Below are positions 36,914-44,625 of a DNA stretch of 64,000 nt, piece by piece. Each line of letters opens with the position of its first letter. The stretch's first letter is position 1. The notes beneath the pieces are model-generated. The model searched no databases and was not told the DNA's origin. It worked only from the letters and a program-made list of their open reading frames with translations. Made by a program: the position numbers and the translations under genes. The DNA comes from CAZCPB01 sp044223975 (lineage in GTDB: Bacteria; Planctomycetota; Phycisphaerae; Phycisphaerales; UBA1924). The stretch lies in assembly GCA_044223975.1 (NCBI GenBank), contig JBGALI010000001.1, forward strand, positions 186,001 to 250,000. Reading direction: 5' to 3'.

Positions 36914-37201
36914 TTATCCGTGGCGAGATCGGGCCTGCCGGGCGCGTTGGGCCGAGCCTCCGCTGTGGCCGAGATCCCAGAAGACGGCCAGGACGACGAG
37001 CACGAGGTACCAGCCGTCGACGGAGCCGTTCGAGTTCATCGCGAAGGCGTATGCAAGGGTGGTGGTGGGGAGAAAGAAGAAGCCCAGGATCGGCCAGAGC
37101 GCGGACTGAAAGACGCGTCCAACGTAGTCTGACGTCAGCCAGAGAATGAAGAGTGCCAGGCGCGGCACGGCCATCGCGAGGATGAGCCAGAGGCATCCCA
37201 T
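36914..37201 (-). CDS. Small two-helix membrane protein
   Basis: The product is 95 residues with two hydrophobic hairpins: 'CLWLILAMAVPRLALFILWL' and 'ALWPILGFFFLPTTTLAYAFAM', then 'WYLVLVVLAVFWDLGHSGGSA'. The pattern of P-R-L-x-L near the start, 'P-x-x-G-F-x-F-L-P-x-T-T-L-A-Y' in the middle and 'D-L-G-x-x-G-G' at the end recurs in a family of small bacterial inner-membrane proteins without a known role. The start ATG at 37201 gives the intact first helix. Confidence 0.75.
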   Translation of the reverse strand: MGCLWLILAMAVPRLALFILWLTSDYVGRVFQSALWPILGFFFLPTTTLAYAFAMNSNGSVDGWYLVLVVLAVFWDLGHSGGSAQRARQARSRHG

Positions 37202-37310
37202 CGGGTGAGTTTAGCACGGGAGTGCGCGAGGGACGGTGCGCGACGTGGGCGTAGTGACGCGGCGGGGCGCATCACTCCCGGCGGCCCGATCGGTGTGGTA
37301 GCCTCTGAGC

Positions 37311-38414
37311 ATGAAGCTTCTCATCGCCGTGATGTTGCTCCTGCCTGTACTTTGCCGCGCCCAGGCGCCCGATGGGCCCGAGGCGATCGGATCGGCGCGG
37401 AACGCGCGGGTTGCGTACCCCATGCCGGCCGACGCGGGGGAGCGGGCGAAAGTGAAGCTCGTCTTTCTGGCGGGAGAGATCCCGGAGGAGCAGCGAGCGG
37501 AGATGCAGCGACTGGCGCCCAACGTGCGGCTTATCGACGGGCTGACTCGCGAGACCGCGCTCGAGCACGCCGCGGAGGCCAGCGGTGCGGATGCGCGGGT
37601 GCTTTCGCCCGCGCTTCTGCAGCAGGCGAAGAGCCTCGTGTGGGTGCAGGCGCTGAGCGCGGGTGTCGATCGGCTGGTGACAATGCCCGGGGTGTCGGGG
37701 AACGAACGTCTGGTGCTGACGAACATGCGCGCGGTGCACGGACCGGCAATCGCGGACCACGCCATGGCGATGCTGCTGACCCTGACACGCGGGATGCGGC
37801 CGCTGGGCGCGGCGCAGACCGAGGGCAAGTGGATGCGTGACACGCCGGAGCCGCGGCCAATCGCGCTTCAGGGCAAGACGATGCTCGTGGTGGGGATCGG
37901 AGGGATCGGGACCGAGATTGCCAGGCGGGCGCACGGGTTCGGGATGCGGGTGATCGCGACGCGCCGAACGGACGCTCCGGCGCCCGACTTTGTCGAGAAG
38001 GTGGGCAAGCCGGGGGACCTGCTCAAGATGCTGCCGGACGCGGATGTCGTGGCCGTTTGCGTGCCCCTGACGCCGGAGACCGAGCACCTGTTCGGGAAGG
38101 ACGCCTTAGGAGCCATGAAACAGGGGGCGTACCTGATCAACATCGCGCGCGGCAAGATCGTGGACACCGACGAATTGATGGGCGCGCTCAAGTCGGGGCG
38201 GCTGGCGGGGGCGTGCCTGGACGTGACGGACCCGGAACCGCTGCCGCAGGGCCATCCGCTGTGGAAGATGGACAATGTCGTGATCACGCCCCACGTTGCC
38301 GCGGACGCGGACGTGACGGACGAGCGGATGTGGGTCCTGCTGCGTGAGAACGTGCGGCGGTTCGGGGCGGGGGAACCGTTGCTCAACACGGTGGATCTCA
38401 AGGCCGGGTATTGA
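37311..38414 (+). CDS. D-2-hydroxyacid dehydrogenase family protein with signal peptide
   Basis: The product is 367 residues. The C-terminal two thirds are a classic NAD-binding D-2-hydroxyacid dehydrogenase: 'VVGIGGIGTEIARRAHGFGMRVIATRR' (Rossmann GxGxxG), 'ADVVAVCVPLTPETEHLFG', then the catalytic set Arg in 'INIARGKIVD', Glu in 'DVTDPEPLP' and His in 'VITPHVAAD'. It has an unusual N-terminus, MKLLIAVMLLLPVLCRAQA, which reads as a signal peptide; such enzymes are normally cytosolic because they need NAD(P). Either the enzyme is exported with bound cofactor or the segment is a membrane anchor. Substrate unknown. Confidence 0.85.
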   Translation: MKLLIAVMLLLPVLCRAQAPDGPEAIGSARNARVAYPMPADAGERAKVKLVFLAGEIPEEQRAEMQRLAPNVRLIDGLTRETALEHAAEASGADARVLSPALLQQAKSLVWVQALSAGVDRLVTMPGVSGNERLVLTNMRAVHGPAIADHAMAMLLTLTRGMRPLGAAQTEGKWMRDTPEPRPIALQGKTMLVVGIGGIGTEIARRAHGFGMRVIATRRTDAPAPDFVEKVGKPGDLLKMLPDADVVAVCVPLTPETEHLFGKDALGAMKQGAYLINIARGKIVDTDELMGALKSGRLAGACLDVTDPEPLPQGHPLWKMDNVVITPHVAADADVTDERMWVLLRENVRRFGAGEPLLNTVDLKAGY

Positions 38415-38504
38415 GGCCGCACGTCACCGATCGGCCTCTGTTTGCACGCAATCCAACAGATCGCCAGACGTGCCTGGCCAGCCGCGAACGAGTAGGCTGG
38501 TGTC

Positions 38505-41159
38505 ATGCTGAAGCGACATGCTGCGAGGGCCGGGGCGTTGATCAGTCTGGTGGCTGCCGGGCCGTCGCTGGCCTCGCCGCCGGCGGGAACGCCGAAAGCA
38601 TTCGACTGGACCACCTCAGGTTCTGATGTTCCGATCTACGGCGCGGCAGACCTCAACGACGACGGCTTCGATGACCTCGTGTGCGTGAACAGCGAGGGGA
38701 AGTTGTGGTTGGCGGTGAACGTGAACGGGTGGAAGACCGCCGGCTGGGGTGTGGTGCGCGAGCCGGGTGCGGACAGGATTCTCGACGTGTTCGGGCACTG
38801 CGACTCGGCGGCGTTGGCGAAGGGCGAGCTCGCGCTGGTGTTTGCGGATCGGATCGAGATCGTGGGGAGCGGGGGCGAGGGAAAGACATCGCTGCTGCGG
38901 ACGGAGAAGCTGCCTGACGGGGTGAAGTTCGAGGGAGCCGGCGGCGGAGCCACCGCGGCGGGCGCGACCGACGCATGGAGCGGCGCGGTGATGGAGATGC
39001 TTCCGCAACGGTTGCGGCCCGGCGCATCGGCGTCGGACGCGGGGACATTTCTGGCCGCGAGCCCGCCGCCGTACGAACCCGAGGCCGCGCTGGTGGCGCG
39101 GGCCGCGATGGACCTGAACAACGACGGAATCGCGGACAGCGTGAGCGTGTTCGAGTGCCACGGGCCCCACGACCACCACGCCGTGCGCGTGGTGCTCGCG
39201 CCCAACCCCGCGTCGAGCGACCAGGACTCGGACGGGCTCACGGATGACGAGGAAATCGCGCTGGGCACGGACCCCTACGACCGCGACACCGACGGAGACG
39301 GGCTGCTGGACGGCTGGGAGGTTCGCGGGCTGCCGCGGGAGATCGACCTGGGTGAGTTCATCAAGCTGTATTCGAAGGACGCGCCCGAGGCGGAGCGTGA
39401 TACGCAGCTGGACCCGCGGCGGCAGGACGTGATCGTGTGCGTGTCGTACTTTGAGGGCGTGGCCCCCGAGCAGTTCCGCAAGGAGATGCCGAGGGTGCAC
39501 GCGCTGTACCGCAAGCTGACCAACGCGAACCCCGACGGGTCGCGCGGGATCTGGGTGCACTTCCGCGAACTGGCGGCGGTGCCCAAGGCTGACCAGGGCA
39601 TGCCGTGGTGGGACGTGGGGAACAAGTACTTCCCGCGGTCGGAGCGCGGCTTCATGCACTGGCTGCAGGTGACGCCATGGGGCGGGGGGCAGTCGAGTGA
39701 GACGGGTGACATGGGGGGCTCGGGGAACGGGTGGGCGGTATTCGCGCACGAGTTCGGGCACCAGATGTCTCTGAGCCACACGGGAGACAGCCCGGCGGCG
39801 TGGTGCCCGCTGTACCCGTCGCTGATGTCCTACGCGTTCAGTTACTCGTTCGACGGTGATGGGAACGCGGTGCACTTCTCGAACGGAGACTTCCGGGAAA
39901 CCGTGCTCGACGAGCATCACCTCACGGAGAAACTGCCGTACCCGTACGAGAAGGTGAAGTACCTTGCGAACCACCCGTACCGATTCACACTGAAGGACAA
40001 CGGGGACGGCACGACGCTGATCGACTGGAACCAGAACGGGAAGTTCGACGAGGGCGAGGTTGAGGCGGACATCAACTACGGCGGCTCGACATACTGCGGC
40101 ACGCGGCGGGAGCACGAACTGATCGGGTCGGCGCCGTGCCTGGCGTACGTGGGAGATGCGTGCGCGCTGGTGGCGATGGACCAGACGAAGGATCACGCGT
40201 GGATCAAGATGTACCAAGGGGACGAGAAGTGGGGGGACAAGCGCGACGTGCCGAACACGGCGACGGAGTGGGACCCCGTGCTGGTGGGCGGGAAGGAGTT
40301 CGGGCTGGTGTTTCACCACCACGCCTACGGATGGCACGTGACGCGTTTCACCGGGACGGAGCTCGGGAGCCCCGTGAAGATCCCCGACCTGCCCGTGGTT
40401 GAGATGAACGCGTGCCGCGTTGGGGACCGCGCGCTGGTGGTTTCGCGCCGCGATGACGACACGCTCGAGTACCGCTGGCTGACGTTCAAGGACAACGATT
40501 TTGCGAAGCCGCAGGTGAGCGCCGCGGTGAAGCTGGAGACGACCTCGCTGGTGACCCCCGGGCTGGGGGTCGACCCGGCGGACGGGCGGATCGTGATGGT
40601 GACGTCGAAGAACAACTCACGCGGCAGCGTATTTGCGATGCGGGTCACGTGGATGAAGCCGCAGGGCGACCGGTTGTGGGAGCAGGAGACCAAGTGGACA
40701 CGCGGGGAGGGCTCGGGGAACGGGTGCTGCTCGCGGCCGGTGGTGGCGTTCAACGCGGCAGGGCAGCTGACGATCTTCCACCAAGGCGGATCGGACGGAT
40801 CGGGTCAGATGATCGCCTACCGCACCAGCCGCGTGGGGAACGAAAAGCTCGACGAGGGCTGGCTGACGTGCATGCTGTATGACGTGTGGACGCGTTCGCG
40901 CGTGCCCGTGGCGTTTGCGAGCGGGCCGCAGGGGGCGATCTTCGGCTACCGGTGGGATTCGGGGGGAAAGAACAACAACCTTCAGACGGCGCACAACGGG
41001 TTCGGGATCGACAACGAACCTATGCGTGACTTCGACGACGGGGCGAAGATGAGCCGCTGGGGAATCCGGCACTCGATCATGACAATGGCGCCGGTGCCGG
41101 GCGAGGCAGTGCCCGCGGCGGCGGCCAAAGGTGGGTCGAACTCCGGGGGTTTGAAGTAG
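38505..41159 (+). CDS. Secreted metzincin-like metalloprotease with calcium repeats
   Basis: The product is 884 residues. A signal peptide (residues 1-24, ending SLAS) precedes an FG-GAP/VCBS-like segment ('IYGAADLNDDGFDDLVCVN'). A second such repeat ('AAMDLNNDGIADSVSVF') is followed by a thrombospondin-type-3-like calcium loop set ('DQDSDGLTDDEEIALGTDPYDRDTDGDGLLDGWE'). The zinc motif HEFGHQMSLSH (415-425) follows the metzincin layout HExxHxxxxxH, but has Ser where Gly is usual. A dockerin-like 'DWNQNGKFDEGEVEADIN' comes later and the end is propeller-like. It is probably an extracellular protease; substrate unknown. Confidence 0.8.
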   Translation: MLKRHAARAGALISLVAAGPSLASPPAGTPKAFDWTTSGSDVPIYGAADLNDDGFDDLVCVNSEGKLWLAVNVNGWKTAGWGVVREPGADRILDVFGHCDSAALAKGELALVFADRIEIVGSGGEGKTSLLRTEKLPDGVKFEGAGGGATAAGATDAWSGAVMEMLPQRLRPGASASDAGTFLAASPPPYEPEAALVARAAMDLNNDGIADSVSVFECHGPHDHHAVRVVLAPNPASSDQDSDGLTDDEEIALGTDPYDRDTDGDGLLDGWEVRGLPREIDLGEFIKLYSKDAPEAERDTQLDPRRQDVIVCVSYFEGVAPEQFRKEMPRVHALYRKLTNANPDGSRGIWVHFRELAAVPKADQGMPWWDVGNKYFPRSERGFMHWLQVTPWGGGQSSETGDMGGSGNGWAVFAHEFGHQMSLSHTGDSPAAWCPLYPSLMSYAFSYSFDGDGNAVHFSNGDFRETVLDEHHLTEKLPYPYEKVKYLANHPYRFTLKDNGDGTTLIDWNQNGKFDEGEVEADINYGGSTYCGTRREHELIGSAPCLAYVGDACALVAMDQTKDHAWIKMYQGDEKWGDKRDVPNTATEWDPVLVGGKEFGLVFHHHAYGWHVTRFTGTELGSPVKIPDLPVVEMNACRVGDRALVVSRRDDDTLEYRWLTFKDNDFAKPQVSAAVKLETTSLVTPGLGVDPADGRIVMVTSKNNSRGSVFAMRVTWMKPQGDRLWEQETKWTRGEGSGNGCCSRPVVAFNAAGQLTIFHQGGSDGSGQMIAYRTSRVGNEKLDEGWLTCMLYDVWTRSRVPVAFASGPQGAIFGYRWDSGGKNNNLQTAHNGFGIDNEPMRDFDDGAKMSRWGIRHSIMTMAPVPGEAVPAAAAKGGSNSGGLK

Positions 41160-41247
41160 CGAACCGAAGGTTGCGGGCGCGACGCGGGCTTGTGCGCAAG
41201 GGCGACCGCCTGCGCGGCCTGGCGGGGGCGGGGCGAGCGACGGACGA

Positions 41248-43380
41248 TCAGCACCCGGCGACGAAGGCGTCCGCGAACGCGTCGAAATCCTCGCCGCTCA
41301 CGAAGCCGTCGTGGTTGATATCCGCGCCGATGTCGCCGAACTCAAACAGCAACGCGAACAGGTCGAAGTCGTCGCCGTTAACGAAGGCGTTTCCGTCGAT
41401 GTCCGCGGCGCACCCGGGGGCGTACGTGGCGGTGAGCGCGAGCCCGCCCTCGGGAGCGACGAAGGAGAACGAAGCGCCCTGCCCGTTGGACCATCCGGTG
41501 AAGTGGTACGCCTCGCCTTGCACCGAGGCGTTGAGCTGCGCCGTGATGATGTGGTTGAAGTTAACCACGCTGTCGTACACAGCGGGCGCCAGCAGCGGCG
41601 CGCCGTCGAGGAAAACGGCGATGCCGGGCGGCTGGGTGTTAATCGTGAGGGGAGAGATTACGGGGAAGATCTCCCGCTTTATCGTGGTCGTGATGTTGTC
41701 CGCGTCCGTCGCGGTGAGCGTGATGCGGAAGTGCGTTCCCTCGGGGGCGTGCCCCGAGTCCGGGATGGTAAACTGGCCGCCAGAGCCGGAGACGGGGCCG
41801 AGGAACGGGTGAGTGTGGATGTTGTGGACGATGACCACGGTCCAGTCGAGTGATTCGGGGTCGAGGTAGCCGACATCGGTGTCGAAGGCGCTCCCGGAGA
41901 AGGAGATCACGTCGCCGGCGCGGTAGGTGGCGCCCGGGGCGGGCTCGTCGATGAACGGCTGTGGAGGCCACCCGATGGTGATGGGGAGCTGCGCGGAGGT
42001 GGCGCTGAGCGAGCCGTCGCTGACGGTCACCGTGGCAAAGTGCCGTCCCCACTCGGTGTACACGTGGTCGACGAGCGCGCCGGTTGCGGTCTGGCCGTCG
42101 TCGAAATCCCAGAAGAACGTGAGGTTTCCGGGCGGACCGTCGGGGTCGTTGTCGTAGGAGCCTGCCGCGGAGAAGTGAACCAGCAGCGGCGGCTCGGAGG
42201 CGAAGGTCGGCTTGGCGTGGATGGCCGGCACGGGCGGAAGGTTGTTCCCGACGTACGCGATTTTCCACAGCATCTGGCCCTCGGGTACACCGTCGTTGAT
42301 CGAGGTGTAGTAGAGGGCGCCGTCGGGGCCGAACTTGAGATCGACGGTCCAGTTCAGCTCGGGGGACCGCTCGAACTCGACCCCGTCGCCGGTGACATGC
42401 CCCGCCGCGTTCAGCGGGAGAAACCGGATATAGCCGTGCACGTGGTCGGCGAAAACGAGATTCCCCTGGAACGTGAGGGGGAACTCGGGGCTGCGGCAGA
42501 CGGGGCCGAGGATGATCGCGGCGCCCTCATCGAATTGGCCGTGTGAATAGAACCACTCGGGCAGGGTGTAGGGCGAGCAGTCGGAGATGTAGCACTGAGG
42601 CCCTTCCATGTTGGGCCAGCCGTAGTTGCCGGTCGGAACAACCAGGTCGACCTCCTCCCACGCGGAATAGCCGACATCGCCCACGTACATGCGGCCGTTG
42701 GCGGGGTCGAAGCAGAAGCGGAAGGGGTTGCGGAAGCCGTAGGCGTAGACGTGCGGGTCGGCGTTGGGGTGGTCGACGTAGGGGTTGTCGGCGGGCACGG
42801 AACCATCGGCGTTGATGCGGATGATCTTGCCGCGCTGGCTCTGGAGGTTCTGCGACCACTCCGGGATCTGCTCTTCGCCGGTGGCGATGTAGAGCTTCCC
42901 GTCGGGGCCGAACTTGATGCAGCCGCCGTGGTGAGAGAGACCGGGGCAGTCCTGTGGGTTCTGCCAGATGATCGTCTCGGAGATCGGGTCCGCCACGTCG
43001 TCGACAACCGTGAAGCGGCTGACGCGACAGATGTGCCCGGCGGAGGCCGTGGTGTAGTAGACGTAGACGAAGCCGTTGACCTGGTAATCGGGGTCGAGCG
43101 CCAGGCCGAGCAGACCCCATTCCTCGTTGTGCTCGACGTCCGGGATGTCAACGACGGTTGACTTGGTGTTGCCGTTGATGATGACGAGGTGGCCCCAGCG
43201 CTCGGCCACGATGGGGCGGCCGTCGGGGAGAAACTCAAAGGCCACCGGTTCTGCCAGCCCGCGGAAGACGAGGGATTTCTGGAAGCCCGGGGGCATCGCG
43301 GCGGCGGGCAGGCACGGAATACTCGCGAGGGACGCGGCCACCAGGGCCAATGGCCAAGAAAACGCTCGAAGTGCGTTCAT
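41248..43380 (-). CDS. Secreted glucose/sorbosone-dehydrogenase-like protein with PKD and dockerin-like repeats
   Basis: The product is 710 residues from ATG 43380 (AGGAG 8 nt upstream). After a signal peptide comes a GSDH six-bladed propeller: 'VFRGLAEPVAFEFLPDGRPIVAERWGHLVII', 'EWGLLGLALDPDY', 'GCIKFGPDGKLYIATGEEQ', 'RGKIIRINADGS', 'YGFRNPFRFCFDP', 'GNYGWPNMEGPQC', 'LKFGPDGALYYTSI'. A PKD-like domain follows ('FSAAGSYDNDPDG', 'LTFFWDFDDGQTATG', 'HVYTEWGRHFATVTVSDG'), then an Ig-like region. The C-terminal dockerin-like pair is 'DIDGNAFVNGDDFDLFALLF' and 'DINHDGFVSGEDFDAFADAF'. PQQ-type oxidation of sugars is the family role; binding residues were not checked. Confidence 0.85.
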   Translation of the reverse strand: MNALRAFSWPLALVAASLASIPCLPAAAMPPGFQKSLVFRGLAEPVAFEFLPDGRPIVAERWGHLVIINGNTKSTVVDIPDVEHNEEWGLLGLALDPDYQVNGFVYVYYTTASAGHICRVSRFTVVDDVADPISETIIWQNPQDCPGLSHHGGCIKFGPDGKLYIATGEEQIPEWSQNLQSQRGKIIRINADGSVPADNPYVDHPNADPHVYAYGFRNPFRFCFDPANGRMYVGDVGYSAWEEVDLVVPTGNYGWPNMEGPQCYISDCSPYTLPEWFYSHGQFDEGAAIILGPVCRSPEFPLTFQGNLVFADHVHGYIRFLPLNAAGHVTGDGVEFERSPELNWTVDLKFGPDGALYYTSINDGVPEGQMLWKIAYVGNNLPPVPAIHAKPTFASEPPLLVHFSAAGSYDNDPDGPPGNLTFFWDFDDGQTATGALVDHVYTEWGRHFATVTVSDGSLSATSAQLPITIGWPPQPFIDEPAPGATYRAGDVISFSGSAFDTDVGYLDPESLDWTVVIVHNIHTHPFLGPVSGSGGQFTIPDSGHAPEGTHFRITLTATDADNITTTIKREIFPVISPLTINTQPPGIAVFLDGAPLLAPAVYDSVVNFNHIITAQLNASVQGEAYHFTGWSNGQGASFSFVAPEGGLALTATYAPGCAADIDGNAFVNGDDFDLFALLFEFGDIGADINHDGFVSGEDFDAFADAFVAGC

Positions 43381-43515
43381 GGAGAAGCTCCTGGCCACGA
43401 GTGTGACGCTCCAAGGATATCACGGGGGTGACGCGTCTCCAAACCGCAATGCCAGTGGTTCGGAGGAGGGGCGCCCGGTTCTCGGGCGGCGGCGAGGACA
43501 GGTATTCCGGCGGGT

Positions 43516-44445
43516 TCATCGTCCGTTGGGCGGGCCGCTTGCGGCGACGAGCACTTCACCCGGCTGGCAGCGCAAGACGCGAGCCTGATCGGAGCCAGCG
43601 GCGACCAGGAGCCGCTGGAGAGGTTCGTGCGCGGGCTCTTCGCTGAGCTTGAACGTGGAGTGGTGCACCGGGAGCAGGAGCTCGCCCCGGATGTCGCGGA
43701 ACATCGACCAGACCTGCTCGGGGTTGGCGTGGGCGTGGATCCAAGGGTCGTACGCGCCGATGCCGAAAATGGCAAGGTCGACGGGGCCGAGGCCGCCGAA
43801 GGACTCGGTGTGCGCGGTGTCGCCGGCGAAGAGGATGCGGCGATCGGGCGCGTCGATGAGGTAGCTGTTATAGCCGCGGTGGCGGTCCCAGATCGTGCGC
43901 GCGCCCCAATGCGCGGGACGGATCGCTTTGAAGGAGATGCCCTCGACGGTGCGGTCCTGGCCCCAGTCAAGCTCGTGCACGGCGCCGAAGCCCCGCGGGA
44001 TAAGGCGCGACGTGGCGCGTGCGGTGATCACCGTGGTGCCAGGCGAGGCCAGGGCGCGAAGGGTGGGCCGATCGAGATGGTCGAAGTGGGGGTGCGAGAG
44101 CAGCACGATGTCGATCGGCGGGAGATCGCGAGCGTGCACCGGGGGATCGGCGAGACGGCCCATGCCGACGGTGAGCGGGCCTACCCGGAAGCCGATGCGG
44201 TGGGAGAGCACCGGGTCGGTGAGGATGGTCTTGCCGTGGATGCGGAGGAGCACGGTGCAGTGGCCCAGCCACGACACCACCGGCTGCTCGTCAACAACCC
44301 GACCCCACGTCGCTGCAAACTCGGACGCTGGAACAGGGGCGCCGGCGGACGATCGCAGCGACTGAATCAACTCGCGCGGGTACCGGCGGAGCATGGAGCG
44401 CGACGCGGCTCGAACGAGGCCTGGAGGGCTGGAACGACGGGCCAT
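43516..44445 (-). CDS. MBL-fold hydrolase (NAPE-PLD/UlaG-like)
   Basis: The product is 309 residues of the metallo-beta-lactamase fold, cytosolic, with no signal. 'VVSWLGHCTVLLRIHGKTILTDPVLSHR' opens the fold. The metal motif is HPHFDHLD (HxHxDH), with a further His in 'RPAHWGARTIWDRHRGYNSYLI', 'ILFAGDTAHTESFGGLGPVDLAIFGIGAYDPW' and 'LLLPVHHSTFKLSEEP'. That order (GYNSYL, GDTAH, FGIGAYDP) is characteristic of the N-acyl-phosphatidylethanolamine phospholipase D/UlaG branch. A lipid phosphodiester substrate is possible. Divergent from the VIT-vWA gene. Confidence 0.88.
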   Translation of the reverse strand: MARRSSPPGLVRAASRSMLRRYPRELIQSLRSSAGAPVPASEFAATWGRVVDEQPVVSWLGHCTVLLRIHGKTILTDPVLSHRIGFRVGPLTVGMGRLADPPVHARDLPPIDIVLLSHPHFDHLDRPTLRALASPGTTVITARATSRLIPRGFGAVHELDWGQDRTVEGISFKAIRPAHWGARTIWDRHRGYNSYLIDAPDRRILFAGDTAHTESFGGLGPVDLAIFGIGAYDPWIHAHANPEQVWSMFRDIRGELLLPVHHSTFKLSEEPAHEPLQRLLVAAGSDQARVLRCQPGEVLVAASGPPNGR

Positions 44446-44625
44446 TGAGCAAGCGTACGCGCGGAGCGGGGCGCGGAGAGGTGGGGGAAAGGTGCCGGGG
44501 TGGCGCCCCGCCGGGCGGCCGGACCGTTACAAAGGCGTTACCCCTACGGACGAAACTCGTGCGTATCCCTTGACGACGGAGAACGTGCCGCGGTGCGGCG
44601 CGCCCGTCGTGAAGGAGGATGGCCC

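Noticed and set aside
43516..44445. Beta-lactam resistance gene (MBL fold)
   Set aside because: The GYNSYL, GDTAH and FGIGAYDP blocks place it in the NAPE-PLD/UlaG branch; no signal peptide.
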